The notes: generated from the sequence alone by a model not told the origin. A stretch of 64,000 nucleotides of DNA from Strigamia acuminata (GCA_949358305.1 OX442320.1:6278259-6342258), one strand, 5' to 3'; shown: positions 1 through 39,886, counted from the stretch's first letter. Numbers and translations are program-made.

Positions 1-203
1 ATGTTACGCAGAGAATTGTGGGAAGTAACCTTGGTAGTTATCTAGTTCTTTGGCAATTAGCTAGTTCACACAACTAGATGCGTTTGCACCAAGAACCAGA
101 ACTAGATTTAAACTTTGGGCTAGCCCAGACTTTCTGGTGCGAACAAGGTATAACGCTCGTAAATAACTAAATTAAATCACTAATTCACCATTTACCACAC
201 CAG

Positions 204-3200
204 ATGGCACTTTCGTTGCTAGAACTTTCCGTTTCACGCGGCTTTTGGCTCATGTTGCAGAACTGCCATTTGTTGGTCAAGTGGTTGGTAGAACTGGAAA
301 AGCAGCTGGACAAAATAACCAAGCCACACCCGGATTTCCGCTTATGGCTAACGACAGACCCAACACCGAGCTTTCCCATTGGTATTTTACAAGGTTCATT
401 CAAAGTGGTGATGGAGCCTCCGAACGGATTGAAACTGAACATGCGCAGCACTTACTTCAAGATGCCCAAGACACTTCTAGAGGAATGTGAACACCCGGCG
501 TTTAAATCGCTGGTGTTTGTCCTGTCGTTTTTCCACGCGGTCGTGCAAGAACGACGAAAATACGACAAACTAGGGTGGAACATCGCGTATGATTTCAGCG
601 ATTCCGATTTCAGCGTGTGCGTCACGATTCTCCACACATATTTGAGCAAGGCGTATGCGGCCAGTGACCACACAATCCCGTGGAACAGCTTTAAGTATCT
701 TATTGGCGAGGTAATAGAAGAAAATCACAAAATAATCGGTCGATTTAAATCGATGTAACTTGGTGTTAGGTGATGTACGGGGGCCGTGTAATCGATTTCT
801 TCGACAGACGCATCGTAAATATATACATGGATGAATACATGGGCGATTTTATATTCGATAAATGGCAACCGTTTCACTTTTATTATAATGAAGAAGTTGA
901 TTATTGTCTGCCTGCAGTTGGTAGCAGAGAACAGTATATCGGTAGAATAAAATCTGATAAGGGAAAAGCGTACAAATATAATCGGTAATTTGATTCGATA
1001 GATTTTATTGAGAAATTTCCCATGGACAATACGCCAGAAGTGTTTGGTTTGCACCCCAATGCTGAGATTGGATATTACACTGCAGCTACCAGGATGATTT
1101 GGGTGCATTTGATGGATTTGCAGCCGCAAACTGGTGGGTCCTTTTACCTTAAGGGCCGGTCTTAAGGCAATTAAACCAATTGGGCCCAATCAAGGGCCCG
1201 CAATTGCTAAGGCCGGTCCTGGATGGGGAATTGGAGATTGATGATTGACTATTGATGGTTTGCAGGTGGAAGTTTGGGAGGTGCATCTCGGGAGGAGATT
1301 ATCGGTACCGTGGCGAATGATATCCTCGCCAAATTGCCAAGCCCGTTCAATTTGGACTTGATGAAAAAGCAGTACGGTAGTAACTTGACACCAACGAGCG
1401 TGGTTTTGTTACAGGAAATTGAGCGAGTCAATAGACTGCTTGTGCGCATATCGAAATCTCTATCCCTATTGCAGAGAGTGAGTATGAAAAACAGTCGAAA
1501 CTCTTTATAACGAATCGCGATACAACAAATTATCGATATAACAAATTATCGATATAACGAATACCTAAAAATGGCTGGTTTGGTTGGCTGGCCATAGAAC
1601 ACCATGTTGAAAATTTTCGATACAACGATTTCTCGTTAAAACTAATCGATTTTTCGGGTCTCTTGCGATTCGTTATAAAGAGTTTCGACTGTATTCAAAT
1701 TGCTATCAGTAAACAGTTTTAGCATTTGCGAGGCCCTAGGAAATCTTTGGTAATCAGAAGGTGCCAAGAGGTTACTAGAAGACGGTAGGCCCAGGGTCGG
1801 CTGGAGGTTTTGCGGGCCTCGGAAAGCCTCGGTAAAAAGTTATTACTGGGCCCCTATAAAAATATTTTTGGTAAAAAATAATTTGAAAGTACGAGGCTAC
1901 TTTGAACGTGGGGCCTCGGTCTGAGGCCCAAAAGAACGAAGTCTGAGCCGGCCTTGGGTAGGCCCTAGGCTTGCTTACCCCTAAAACCACCACTGATTGC
2001 TGTGCGATAATCTGGGATTATATATTCCATTTGTATCATTAATTGTGAATTCAGGCATTACTGGGTGAAGTTGGAATGGATAACGAGCTTGATGACGTTG
2101 CTCGAAGTCTGTTCAATGCGCAAATTCCAATGATTTGGCGAAAACTGGCTCCAGCAACATTGAAAAATCTCGGCAATTGGGTTACCCATTTGTTGCAACG
2201 ATTTGCACAGTATAAACAATGGGTAAAAAATTTTATTAACCAAGAATGTGGACAAATCTAGATGTTGAGATTTTCTCTCCTGAATAGAACTTTGGAAAAA
2301 TGAGGTCAGGTGATACGATTATGTGATCGTAACAATTGTTGCCCTCCTCTGAGATTGCAAAATAACATTGTAATTTACTGTAATTTTTATTGTGTCGTAA
2401 TTTCAATGGTCTAGTGTCCAGATTTCTTGGATTTGTTAGGTTGTGTCAATAGAAAAATAACATCAATTGAATTTTAAGAGCCAATCTGGAGAACCAATGG
2501 TAGTGTGGTTATCGGGCCTCCATATTCCGGAGACATACCTGACTGCAATGATACAAACTGCATGTCGAAAACATGCCTGGCCTTTAGACAGGTCGACCAT
2601 GTTCACAACTGTTACTCAATTTCGCACTTCGGAAGATGTTTTGGAAAAAGAACCAATGGGTGATGAATTTAGAGGGTCTAATCATTTCGTCACCGGTTGT
2701 TAATCGCCATTTTTAGCAACAAAATGCTCGTTAGTTTGATTTCTTCACACTCTTTCGCAATTGTTAAATATTATAAGTATACTCAAAACCACCCCAACGT
2801 TGATCTATTTCACTGGTGTAGTGGCACAAAAAAGTAGTCCAAAACACCAGAATTGTAATCGAACTCCAGACATTGTGCTCGATTACCAACATTGTCAAAA
2901 GTGATGCTTTGACACAGAACTACTTTTCCGCGTAGTAGAACACAGTACACAGTTAGGCGTAAACCGGCTGAAATAGATCAACGTTGGGGTGGTTTTGAGT
3001 ATAGGAAAAAAGTTTAATTCTAAAATAATCTAAAAAATACACTTATTATTATCTTTTTATATATAATATATCTAAATACACATGCCATAAAGGGGCCCTG
3101 ATGAGTGGGGCCCCTAAGCAACTGCTTATTTTGCTTATACATAAATCCTTTTGTTAGAAGTTGAGGCGCCGAAATGATCGGTGACGAAATGAACAAACCC

Positions 3201-3541
3201 TCGAATTTAATTGATTAAATTAATTCTACTAATGTGTGGTGTAAACAGGTTGCTATGTGGAGGGTTTATATTTGGAAGGTGCTGGATGGGACTTCGATGA
3301 ATGTTGTTTGGTGAGACAAAAGCCGAAGGAGTTGATCCAAGAGTTACCAGTGCTCAAAGTGACTCCGATCGAAACGCACCGCTTGAAACTACAGAATACT
3401 TTCCGAACTCCGTGTTATACGACATCAGCACGAGCCAATGCTATGGGAATAGGACTCGTTTTTCAAGCTGATCTCGCCACCAGAGAACACATTAGTTTCT
3501 GGGTGCTCTATGGAGTGTGTCTTATACTGAATCAGGACTGA
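204..3541 (+). CDS. DNAH10: Axonemal dynein heavy chain, C-terminal part (DNAH10-like), 5' partial
   Basis: Motor subunit of an axonemal inner-arm dynein, driving ciliary or flagellar beating. Seven exons are visible: 204-710, 770-941, 1002-1133, 1266-1477, 2055-2222, 2479-2659, 3249-3541. All introns are GT-AG and phases agree, giving 554 codons to TGA at 3539-3541. The piece starts at the AAA6 signature [10 protein letters not shown] and continues through the dynein C-terminal domain: [86 protein letters not shown], and the terminus [17 protein letters not shown]. The HIS-WVL-GVCL-LN ending is the pattern I associate with DNAH10, not with the GVALLLQ or GVAMLCQLN endings of other axonemal chains; the paralogue call is less sure than the family. 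The acceptor at 202-203 starts the first visible exon; the remaining ~85% of the gene lies upstream of the window. No frameshift or internal stop is seen. AATAAA follows at 3615. Confidence 0.93.
1491..1692. mobile_element. ~200-bp MITE with perfect 28-bp terminal inverted repeats
   Basis: Positions 1491-1518 and 1665-1692 are exact reverse complements (ACAGTCGAAACTC... / ...GAGTTTCGACTGT). The element sits inside the 577-bp dynein intron 1478-2054. The termini CAGTCGAAACTC plus an internal GTTATAACGAA-like segment resemble pogo/Tigger-type Tc1/mariner ends. The right flank is TA and the left flank AA, so a TA target duplication would have one mismatch. No transposase is present. TIRs are seen; the family is inferred. 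Confidence 0.8.
2778..3003. mobile_element. 226-bp MITE with perfect 35-bp terminal inverted repeats
   Basis: Positions 2778-2812 and 2969-3003 are perfect reverse complements (TATACTCAAAACCACC... / ...GGTGGTTTTGAGTATA). It lies in the last dynein intron (2660-3248). Outer TA dinucleotides are consistent with a Tc1/mariner-type TA target site. The perfect arms suggest a recent insertion. It is unrelated in sequence to the element at 1491. Confidence 0.8.
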
Positions 3542-3851
3542 AATTATCCCACAATTTCGAGTATTTATACATGTTTTACACTTTTTTTAGTTTAGTTTTG
3601 TATGATAGAAGTTCAATAAATTGTTTTATGTTGTCGTACCTTGCATTTCTTTTCACTCTTCAATCGCTCAGTCAGCTGTTGCCATCTCACGGCAAAAATT
3701 GCAAACTGTAGTAGCCTCGTATGCAATTACTCAAGCGGCCATGTTGAATTGCAATGACTAAGATAAGGTTTGTTTACAGTTTTCTGGATCGAAGTTTTGA
3801 TCGACGATTAATTGGATGCGATTTTCTAGTGGTTAATAACACTATTTAAAC
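3542..3851 (+). other. Compact intergenic gap between dynein and BCAS3
   Basis: This 310-bp gap holds the dynein 3' UTR, its poly(A) signal at 3615 and, by position, the BCAS3 promoter and 5' UTR. No TATA box is obvious. In-frame TAA TAA lies 18 bp before the BCAS3 ATG, which supports that ATG as the true start. Confidence 0.7.
3615..3620 (+). promoter_or_regulatory. Poly(A) signal AATAAA of the dynein gene
   Basis: Canonical AATAAA 74 bp after the dynein stop codon and 232 bp before the BCAS3 ATG. Confidence 0.7.
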
Positions 3852-31039
<27,188 letters not shown>

Positions 31040-31584
31040 AACAAACCCCGAGCGAAGGTACGTTCTCTCCCCGGCTCTCTGTGTCTGCTTTCCCGCACGA
31101 TTCGATTAACGGCCCTCAGCTCGGCATGCTTGTGTGCAGTGCTCGTGTCAACACGAGTCGGTGGCTGCTGCTTTTGGCTTTGCTCTCCCAATCCTTTGAG
31201 TCCTTCGTTTCGTGTTTACTCGCTTCTATTAATGCGATTTGGGCGACATTCTCGCTAAATGCAATTTGCACACTCCCTTCCTAAGCTAACGTGGAACATA
31301 ATCCATTGAAATTATCGATTTGAGTGACATTTGCACCCATAAATGGAAATATAACGTAAAAATTATGTTTTATTCAATACAAATCGATGATTTTTATTAT
31401 ATTTTTATGGTTTTATGTTGGTTTTTTTTATCTATGACGCTTTCTTTCCTCTCGTTTGTTGCTTAAATGCTATTTTAAATTGTTGTTTACACAAGGAAAA
31501 ACTGCATGACTCGCTTGTTCCGCTACTGATTTCATTCTCTACACATTTTTTTCTTCCTTTCACAATGTTTAATTGAATTTGATT

Positions 31585-31590
31585 ATTAAA
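31585..31590 (+). promoter_or_regulatory. Possible BCAS3 poly(A) signal ATTAAA
   Basis: The common ATTAAA variant, 546 bp after the BCAS3 stop. The first canonical AATAAA I noticed downstream is only at about 35816, so this is the more plausible signal; weakly supported. Confidence 0.35.
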
Positions 31591-33077
31591 TTGAATTATT
31601 GTGGTTTTTTTTTTTTTATATTTCTAATTAGGCTTCCAACCGGAAGTGTATGGGAGTGGATTCGTAGGATTCCACTTAACTAACCCGAGGAGGAAACTGC
31701 GAGTTAATTTTTTACGTAATGATGGTTGATTAAGTTGAATTTGATGACACTTTGATGATGATGTTTTTCAATTTGTGTTTTCACTCAGAAGAATTTTTCT
31801 ATTGTAATTTCTTGATTATTATTATTAATTATGAGTAAAAAAAAAAATAATAATAAGAACAAAAAAATAATTTTTTTTTTTTTGGGGGGTTAAATCTTAG
31901 TTGGAATTTGATTGACATAATTACGCGAATCGATCGAGAAAAATGCGCTTCGCGAGGGTCACTGGGGAATGATGAAACGAGTGTCCAGGTGGCGTTTTGC
32001 ACGAAGTGGTCACTTTGATCGGGCTGGGCGTGGGGGGGAAGAAGCGAAATTGTTGCGTCCGATGTTGTGCAGATGAGTCGTAATTTCGTCACTGCGATCG
32101 AATTTTTATCAGCGTTCCCCGTCTTAATGAATGCCCTTTATCTCGATTGTTCTTGCGGGACCCCCGCGCGGGGGTAGCCGCTGCTGACCGGCTGGGGAGA
32201 CACTGCAACGCGCGCGTCTGTCGTCGTTTTATCACTCGATTTGGGGCATTTGCTGGCCAATCCTTTGATTTACTCGCGGTGGGCCCTCGAACGAAACTTG
32301 ACAAATGTCTAACGTTTGTTGTTATAATGAGGCTGTTTCCGTTTCCCCTTTTCCTCGACAATGGGACGCGTGCTGCGTTTCATTGTATCGGTTTCGCACG
32401 TGGCGTTTTGTCGTGACAGATCCTTTTGACGCTGTAAAGTGCTAGTTCTCGTGTTCTTTGTTCGCTGACCCAACACCACCCCTCACATATACACCCCCCG
32501 ATTCAATTTTCTCTCTTCGTACCCGTCCGACGGGCAGGAAACGCGCGCGAGGGGCGAAAAAAGAATTTATTAGCGTCTCTTGCAGCAGCCAAGGACGCTT
32601 TTTCGTGGTCAAAGGGTCGGGAAGTGAGTGATACGGACGCAAGACGATTGCGTGATGCCGTGTTCTGTGTTTAGTGAAATATTTAGTGACCGGGGGAGAG
32701 GCGGATTGAGTGCAATCAATGGATTGGTCACTTTCGTCCACCCACATGTTTTCCGTCTTTATTCCGCATCACTCATCGAGATTAATTTGAAATTTTTGCC
32801 GTTGCGCGCGCCACCTTGCATCGAGGTCAATGCCGGATCCGTGTCCTCTGACCCATGACCCCTTTTGTCCACCCGTTTGGTCAAACGACCCTCTGGTAGC
32901 TGTTGCATTGGAGCGTCTCTCTTTCTCGTGATTCTCTGATCCCCTCAACTACACTTCTTCCCTAGAGGGGAGATTTATAGACGCAGCTGCCCCCTCCTCC
33001 CCCGTAGAGCATTAGGGCGTCGGCTTCTCTGCCCAGCGGGGTCTTCGGCCATGGCTCCCGACACGACGGCGACAAAC

Positions 33078-33090
33078 TGACCGCTGGTCA
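33078..33090. promoter_or_regulatory. Palindrome TGACCGCTGGTCA
   Basis: Everted nuclear-receptor-type half-sites (TGACC, GGTCA) with a 3-bp spacer. Its exact reverse complement recurs at 62890-62902, on the other side of Tbx2. Confidence 0.4.
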
Positions 33091-33137
33091 TTTGCTCCCC
33101 CCACACCCCCGGTCGCTTCTTCGCAGATGGACAGCGG

Positions 33138-33145
33138 TGACGTCA
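33138..33145. promoter_or_regulatory. CRE octamer TGACGTCA
   Basis: Full CREB/ATF palindrome; one of six in the window, all between 33 and 60 kb. Confidence 0.45.
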
Positions 33146-36100
33146 GTGTTTGTCACACGATACGAGATGACCACTCGATAAACAGGGAAGTTGTTGGATG
33201 CTGAGTCGGCGTGTGTGTGACCGATTGGCTTGTTTTTTATTTGCGGTTTCCTTCTTTTTTCGCCGTCAGGGGGCGGGGGGAGTTTTGACAGGCGATGGGA
33301 AAATTTATGATCCACTGGCTTCGATTTTTGGGGTTTTTTTGGGTTTTTTTTGGGGTTTTTTTGGGTTTTTTGGGGGCGTTTTTGGGTTTTTAATTTATCT
33401 TGTTTTTATTATTATTGAATGTTTTCTTGAGGTTGTTAGTGCAAGAGGAATGTACACAAAAGTGGCGCCAGGTGCGCCGGAGGTGTTCTCTGCAACCCCA
33501 GTTGGGGGCGGGGACACTGAGGAATGCGAGTTTAATTGCCACTCGAAATTGCTCAATTTAGAGCGTCTACAAAGATGGAGACACCTCGTTGTCGTTTTGT
33601 TTTCGTGTATCTTTCTGCCCTCCCCCGTCTCCTCCCCGCGCCCGCTCCCAATCGCAATCTCCACTGCTCTCACGTGGCTTGTATTTCTCGTTCGCGGCCC
33701 TCGACTCGGGCGATGACAGTCCACCGACTCATCTTTTCTCGTTTCCATGGCAACCGCCTTTTTTCTCGGGACGCGTAAACTTGTCAACTGCTTATTCCGG
33801 GGTTGTTGATGACCCCCTCTCCCCCTCAACAAAAAAAAATGAAAAAAAAAAATATAAAATATAGACCCTCGAGACGCGCCACCACAGGTGGTCCAGGTAG
33901 AAAACTCTCATTAAAACGAATTGATTGAAATTGTTTAGGGGAAGTTCAAGCGAACCACGAGGGGATCCGTACAACAATATTGTTACGCGTACAGACGACA
34001 CCGATAATCGGGCTTTACCGTGCAACGTTATTGCGCTGTATCGCTTTCCTACATCGCAAATGGCACATCGCAGTTTGAGATAGGCCTAACGGGGACTCGT
34101 TGAAAGCGTTTGCGCGTTTTCTGAGGTCTGGCGAGGGCCGAATTTGGCATAACGAGGGCTCCGGTCGAAGGCCATCAGTCAGTTGGGGGCGACGGTGGCG
34201 CCGGGCCGGGGGAATTGTTTCGGGGACCTCGAGGCTGCGATTTCTCATCATTTCAGGATTTGGCCCTCGGGATATGCAGTTCGCTGTTCCTTCCCCTCCT
34301 CCTTTTCCCTGATAAGCCACTCGTTTGCACGCCAACATGGCGGATACCCCCTCGTTTAACAAATTGATAAATAACTTATTTTGTTTAGTTGTAGTTGAGG
34401 TTCCCCTTCCTCCACTCACCACCACTCACCACCCCACCCGTCCCCCTCCCCCCATATCATCTCGTCTCGTCTCGTCTCGTGCGAGTTGCACTTGCGCCCG
34501 GGAACGCTGAGTCAACCGATTTTTCGCGTCCCTTTTCAATCTTTTCTCTTGTGGCGCGTGTCATTGGCGTTACCCGCAACTCGGAAACACAGGCACCAGT
34601 CTTCTCCCCCTGGCGGAGATTCGCATGAAAATTAAATCGCGCATTTTTCTTTTTTTTTTCTTTCGAGTCACGTGACTGCTGCAGCAGCAGCCGCTTGGCG
34701 GGTTTTCGCCGCCATCGTTAGATTCCGGACTTCCGGCATCCATCACGGGTGCTCGCGGGGAGATCCACCACCTACATCCGCTGACGTAAAAGTCCCTCGT
34801 TGAGTTTCCGCCGCCCCCTCGGAGCAGCGCCGGCGGGCGGCCAGCCACGGAATTAGCCGCCAGCAGCATCCGTCGTGGCACCCTCGCTGCACGTCACGGA
34901 CACGTGCAAGAGCCACAAATCAAACGTCCACCTCCCATCCCACCACGTTTTGTCTCCCTAATCCTCATTCCGCGACCATCATTCCACTCGTGGTCCCTTT
35001 TGGCGTTCGGTATGCGAGGGGGGGCGGTTCGTGGATCCCGGCGAAGGTGGCGCCGGCGGCAACGCGTCGAGGACGTCTTTTGGTTGCGTTTTCGTCGGAA
35101 GCAATGTTCGGCCATTACTGCGAGCTAATTGAGGTTGTCGAGCGACGCGGCGTTTGAAGTGTGTGCGATGAGGATGGCGATGTGGTAAACAAGACGCGCG
35201 CGTTTGCTCGTATTTGCATAATTGGGGAATAATGACGGTTTTCGACGCAGGGTGCGTTGCGAGTGGCGAGCGATGCGAGTTTTGCTGTGGAATTTTGCGC
35301 GAATTAATTTGTTTGCGTTATTAATTGGGCGCTGCTAGTTGAAGCGAGTTTGTTGGCGGAATAATTGATGGCCGTGCCACGCCCACGTGGCTGCGTGCGC
35401 GTTCCTATAAACCTGTCAAGTCGGGGCTCGGGGAAAAAATTAGCGCGCGCACTGCTCGATAAGGCGAACAAATCGCAGGCGGGGGTGGACAGGTGAATGC
35501 GCCCCGATTTATGGGGACAAAAAGAAGGTGATGAGAGTTGCGTGATGCCGATTGGCGTTGCGGCGACAGAAACGCAGGTGAGGGGGAGAGAGAGAACGCG
35601 CTCTAATTGCACGTTGTGCGCGCAACGATTCATTCGTCAAAATTGCCAATTGCCAGAAATCGTATTCGCAATTCTCAACGTCTTAGTCTTAGAGAACTGT
35701 CGTGTATTTGCACCACAAGGAATTAATTGTGCAGGTTTGAGCAGCTATTGTTGTCAAATACTCGTACAATGTGTAAAGCATCGTCACGTAATGCGCACTA
35801 TAGGTTTGACCACTAAAATAAAGCGTTTGTAAAGCTTTGAAGCGCCGTTAATGGCATTAAAGTCATTTCAAATGGAGGTTTGGATTGGACTTTTAATCAA
35901 GTTAGCGGCCGCTTGGTGCCTGCTAGTTATTATTGTTAATTTGGAATTATTTTCTTTGTTGGGAAATGTCTGTCAATATTATTTTTAAACGGATGTTGTT
36001 GATTTAAAGACGAAGAAATTGATTAAAATGCGCTCGCCGCCCAGCCAACAAAGAATCGGCTCGTCACGTGGGAGGAATCTATGAACGCGCGCGATTTACG

Positions 36101-36889
36101 CCTTTCTTTGATCTTCACCGGCCGTTTTTTTTTTCTTTTTCTTTTTTAAATACAAATAGAAGAAACAGTGTTCAACTGTTCATTCATATTGAGCGCCGAT
36201 GGAAAGATGAGAAATCTGACCAACTGACGGGGCCTTTGTTCGAGATTCGGGCACCTCGAGTTCGCCGACCGGGTGTCGTGTCGGAGATCATTGGTGGAGA
36301 CCCCGTATCGAGAGCCCATCGATCTAAAAAGGCTCGTGCACGTACGCAAACCTCGCCGGCCCCCCCTCGACGCAACACGAGACGCCATTTCCCTTTGAGG
36401 GTGGAGACGTTGCTGTCACAGGTTCAGTGAGCCGAAAATGATTTCCCCCGGCCATCGTCAGGGGTCGCTGCGAGCATGGCGGGGGCGAATGACATCCCCT
36501 ACCCCTAACTCTTCGTCATCCGCGAGCGTTTTGTGCCCGCGTTCTCCTATACACCCCTTTGTGGACGTCTCGTGGCAGATGCGCTTCCCCGTGACTCGGG
36601 GGTCGCGTCTGGGTCCGTGGTCAATGGGGTAACCACAATGAGTCCCCAGCGGGCGGCCGATCCGCCAGGAAATTAATACGGACGCCAGTTGTGCGTCTGA
36701 GAACTTGTGGGAATGTTTCACCGCGTTTGAGGAACGAAAAATCCGCAAAACTCAAATATTGGAACAACCGAACACCATTCATTTATTTATTTATTTATTT
36801 ATTTATTTATTACTTGGTTGAAGTTTTCGCGGGTTTTAATTAAGGCGCTTTCATTAAGAGTTTACATGGCAGGAAAATTAGCACTACTT

Positions 36890-37530
36890 GTTAACACGAG
36901 GTGGTATTTTTTAATGTAACGCGTGCTAGAAGATAGATTAAATAGATTCACGTGTCCAAAAATTGTTTGGAGACGCGATGAAACTCGGTGCACGACCTTA
37001 AAACGACTCTTCAAGCATTGTGCTATTTTTGTTGTGTTACGACGGTCAAAACAAGATTTTACAACAAGATTCTTGTGTTAAATCTCGTGTTGGGCTTTTC
37101 AACGGTTGATGCATTCAATGAGGAATTAAAACAACACGTCTTAACACGAATTGGCATTTTTGAATGAAACTCGTGTTAGAAAATAGCTGATGCATTAACA
37201 CGAGATTCTCGTGTTAGAAAATAGCTGATGTATTAAGACGAGATTCTCGTGTTAGAAACTAGCTGATGTATTAACACGAGATTCTCGTGTCCAAAAACTG
37301 CCTGGAAACGACGTTAAGACGTCGTGTCATTTTTGGGGGACTCAAAACAAGATTTTACACAAGATTCCCGTGTTGTTAAATCTCGTGTTGCGCTTTTCAA
37401 CGGCTAACGAACAATATTCATACTCAATAAAGAATTGCTAACACGAAAATTGGAATTTTTTAAATATATTTCGTGCTAGAAGATATTTTAAGTGCTAACA
37501 CGAGATTCTCGTGTCGAAAAATTGCCTGAA
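36890..37530. repeat. Satellite-like repeat with CACGAGATTCTCGTG palindromes
   Basis: Words such as AACACGAGATTCTCGTGTTA, GAAAATAGCTGATG, CAAAACAAGATTTTACA and TAAATCTCGTGTTG recur in the same order, giving a higher-order unit of about 290 bp seen roughly two and a half times. Each unit contains short perfect palindromes (ACACGAG-ATT-CTCGTGT). No coding content. Confidence 0.75.
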
Positions 37531-38418
37531 AAAGGAGATTTTGCGCAAAATTGGCTGGTTGTGTTTTTCTGAAGACGTGCGCTTTTATTGCCGTGGTCGG
37601 TGTGCAAAGGGGTGTCGAAGTCGGTTGCGCAGTCGTGGGATACGATGAGGTCTGTGTACCCGCCTCTCCTTTCTTCCTTTGCCCGTCTTTTGCGCGTTGA
37701 AAGACAGGAAATGTCAAAGAGCAGACGCGCGTTCTTGTGAAGGCGTATTAAAAGCCGGCATTCGTCTGAGTATCGATCGGACCTCGCTGGAACGAACTGG
37801 TCTCACTCTTTCTTTTCAACTCTTGGCAAATGGACGAGGCAAATGAATCGAGAGCAGGCGACGCAGATTGGCTCTCGCCGCGTTCGCTCGTGGCGTCATG
37901 GGCGAGTCACCTCGAGCGTGTGGAATCGCGCGCCAAAAGAGAAGACGAAGCCGCTGTTTGTGCGACAAACGTTCGTCGTCATGACGACCTCCGAATGTTC
38001 CACTCGAGCATGCCACCGAAATAAGAAAAGGAAGACGAAAAAAATATATTTATATAAAGAAGGGGGGACGAGGGATGGCGTTTGGGATGGCACGTCGTGC
38101 GCCAACTGCGTCGTGACGAGAGTACGAGACGAAACCTGTCGTTTTGGACAATTAAATGTTGTATTTGGAACGGCGCTCGCACTTGGTTTTTTTTGTTTTT
38201 TTTTTGTTGAAATTCGTGCGTAGAAATGCATGAAAAATAGGTGGGGAAGTTGGCGAGGAATTAATTGATTGGTGATGTTGTCGTGGAAACGCGTAATGGC
38301 GGAGGCCGAGTCATTTTAGAGGGGGAAATGGTTTGACCAGTCGGGCTAACTCGCATCTGGTGTCTGCTCGAGTTTCAACGATTTCGGCGTTGTCTATCGT
38401 AGATTGTTTCTCGTGTTT

Positions 38419-38466
38419 TTGCGGTTTTGGATGTTTGTGTAGACGACACAAACGCCAAAACCACAA
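38419..38466. repeat. Short hairpin
   Basis: The 22-nt left arm (TTGCGGTTTTGGATGTTTGT...) and 21-nt right arm (ACACAAACGCCAAAACCACA...) pair with few mismatches around a 5-nt loop. It may be a foldback remnant or a small structured RNA; nothing distinguishes these. Confidence 0.5.
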
Positions 38467-39540
38467 ATATACACAAATATAATGTTTAAAAAATAATATT
38501 GTGACATTTTTATATTGATATTAATTATTGGTTTTAATGTTATGTGTATGAAGTGTTCTAAGTGAATTTATATGGATAATACATTACAATATATTTTTCA
38601 ATATAAAATTATACCTCGCGCGCATCTCATACATAATTTAAGAATATAATGATAAGTTTAGCACTAAACTGTCTAATTTACTCGTCAACAAACGCGCAAA
38701 ATCTTTGAAAAACACGAAATATTAAAGCAAAGACTCGGAACAAAACCAAAATAAATAAATAGCGAAAAATAGAAATAATTTAGTCGGAATTTTTGCTCTC
38801 AATAACCCCGACGAGGGCATCAATCGGATCAATTAAGCAAACAATCGCTCTTTGAATCTTCGCGAGCAAATACAGATATTGAAAAGCGTGGGCTGCGAAA
38901 TAAACGCGCGCGTCTGTGTGGTCGTGGGCTGGCGTTCAGCGTGGGGGGCTCGGGGGCCGTTTGGTCTGATGAGGGCGGCGATAAAGACAACGAGGTCTGT
39001 TATTTGGCGCTCATTAGCAGAACCTTGTCGTTTGCCATCTCCATCTCGTTTCCCTCATCCCGTTTGGCGGCCCCCACGAGGAGCGAGAGCCGAGAGCGCG
39101 TCGGAAAATGTGTCGGTCTTACCTTGGAGTTGCGCGGGGCGAATTTGTTGTCCGACGGTAGGGGAAGCTCGAAAGAGGGGTCGGAGTCGGGTCGTGCGAG
39201 GTGGGGTCGGTGAATTGGTCTTTGAAAAGCGTTTCTCTTGTGTCGTTACAGGGATGGGGGTGTGGGTGTTTGAATAGGGGGCGGTGGTAGGGCGTCTCTT
39301 TCACCTCCTACTCCGAATGTCGGGCTTCCCTTAAGCCCCCCTCTTTTCAATTTACTTTGCGAGTCCACTGGATTACTTAACGACGAATAGTCGCCATGTT
39401 TGTCGTCAAAGGCGCTATTCAAACAACTCGATGCGACGACATGTCAACACATTCCGCGCACAAGAAATGTTTTTGTATAGGAAATAAAATAAAATAAAAT
39501 GAGAAAAACGTTTTCCCGTCTCGTCTTGTTTTAATTTTGA

Positions 39541-39630
39541 GTAAAAAATGTGTAAAATGTTGTAAAATGTTGTAAAAATGTGTAAAATGGTGTAAAAATG
39601 TGTAAAATTTAGTAAAATTTCGTACAATTT
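39541..39630. repeat. 10-bp tandem array (TGTAAAATGT-type)
   Basis: Nine consecutive 10-bp units such as TGTAAAATGT, TGTAAAAATG and TGTAAAATTT in strict 10-bp register. Confidence 0.85.
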
Positions 39631-39841
39631 ACGCGTAAATGAGTGAATTATTTGCTTATTGGGGAAATAGCGGAATTGCGATTAGCTTATTGCGTTTTTA
39701 TTAAGTGCAATCGGCTGTGTTTTCATCATTGGCTCGGTCCGCGGCGGTTTATTAATGGTGCGTAGGCTCCGCCTATTTTTCGTCCATCGCTCGACGCTTC
39801 GCTCGGCTGCATCCGCGGCGCCTCTCCGCTCTCGTATGTGC

Positions 39842-39886
39842 AGCCAATGGCGTGATGATTGTCGCTGCCCCTGAACGCGTATAAAG
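39842..39886 (+). promoter_or_regulatory. Possible core promoter: CCAAT box and TATA box
   Basis: GCCAATGG at 39843 and GTATAAAG at about 39879, about 35 bp apart, in GC-rich DNA 1.5 kb before the Tbx2 ATG. A Kozak-like GCCATGG follows at 39910, with a frame of only 24 codons. It may be a distal Tbx2 start or an unrelated short transcript. Confidence 0.3.

Larger units (their letters stand above)
31040..36880. other. Intergenic region, BCAS3 side: no gene seen
   Basis: It contains the BCAS3 3' UTR and then GC-rich unique sequence from about 32.1 kb. Open frames here are short, overlap on both strands and show no recognisable domain. Single motifs of note are the TGACC-N3-GGTCA palindrome at 33078 and a CRE at 33138. 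A TTTA microsatellite lies at about 36779-36812. Confidence 0.6.

Noticed and set aside
1140-1225. GGGCCGGTC / GGGCCC-rich segment in a dynein intron, and similar text at 1780-1980 and 3086-3112
   Set aside because: Probably decayed interspersed repeat fragments with short internal inverted words; no termini or family could be defined, so not annotated as elements.
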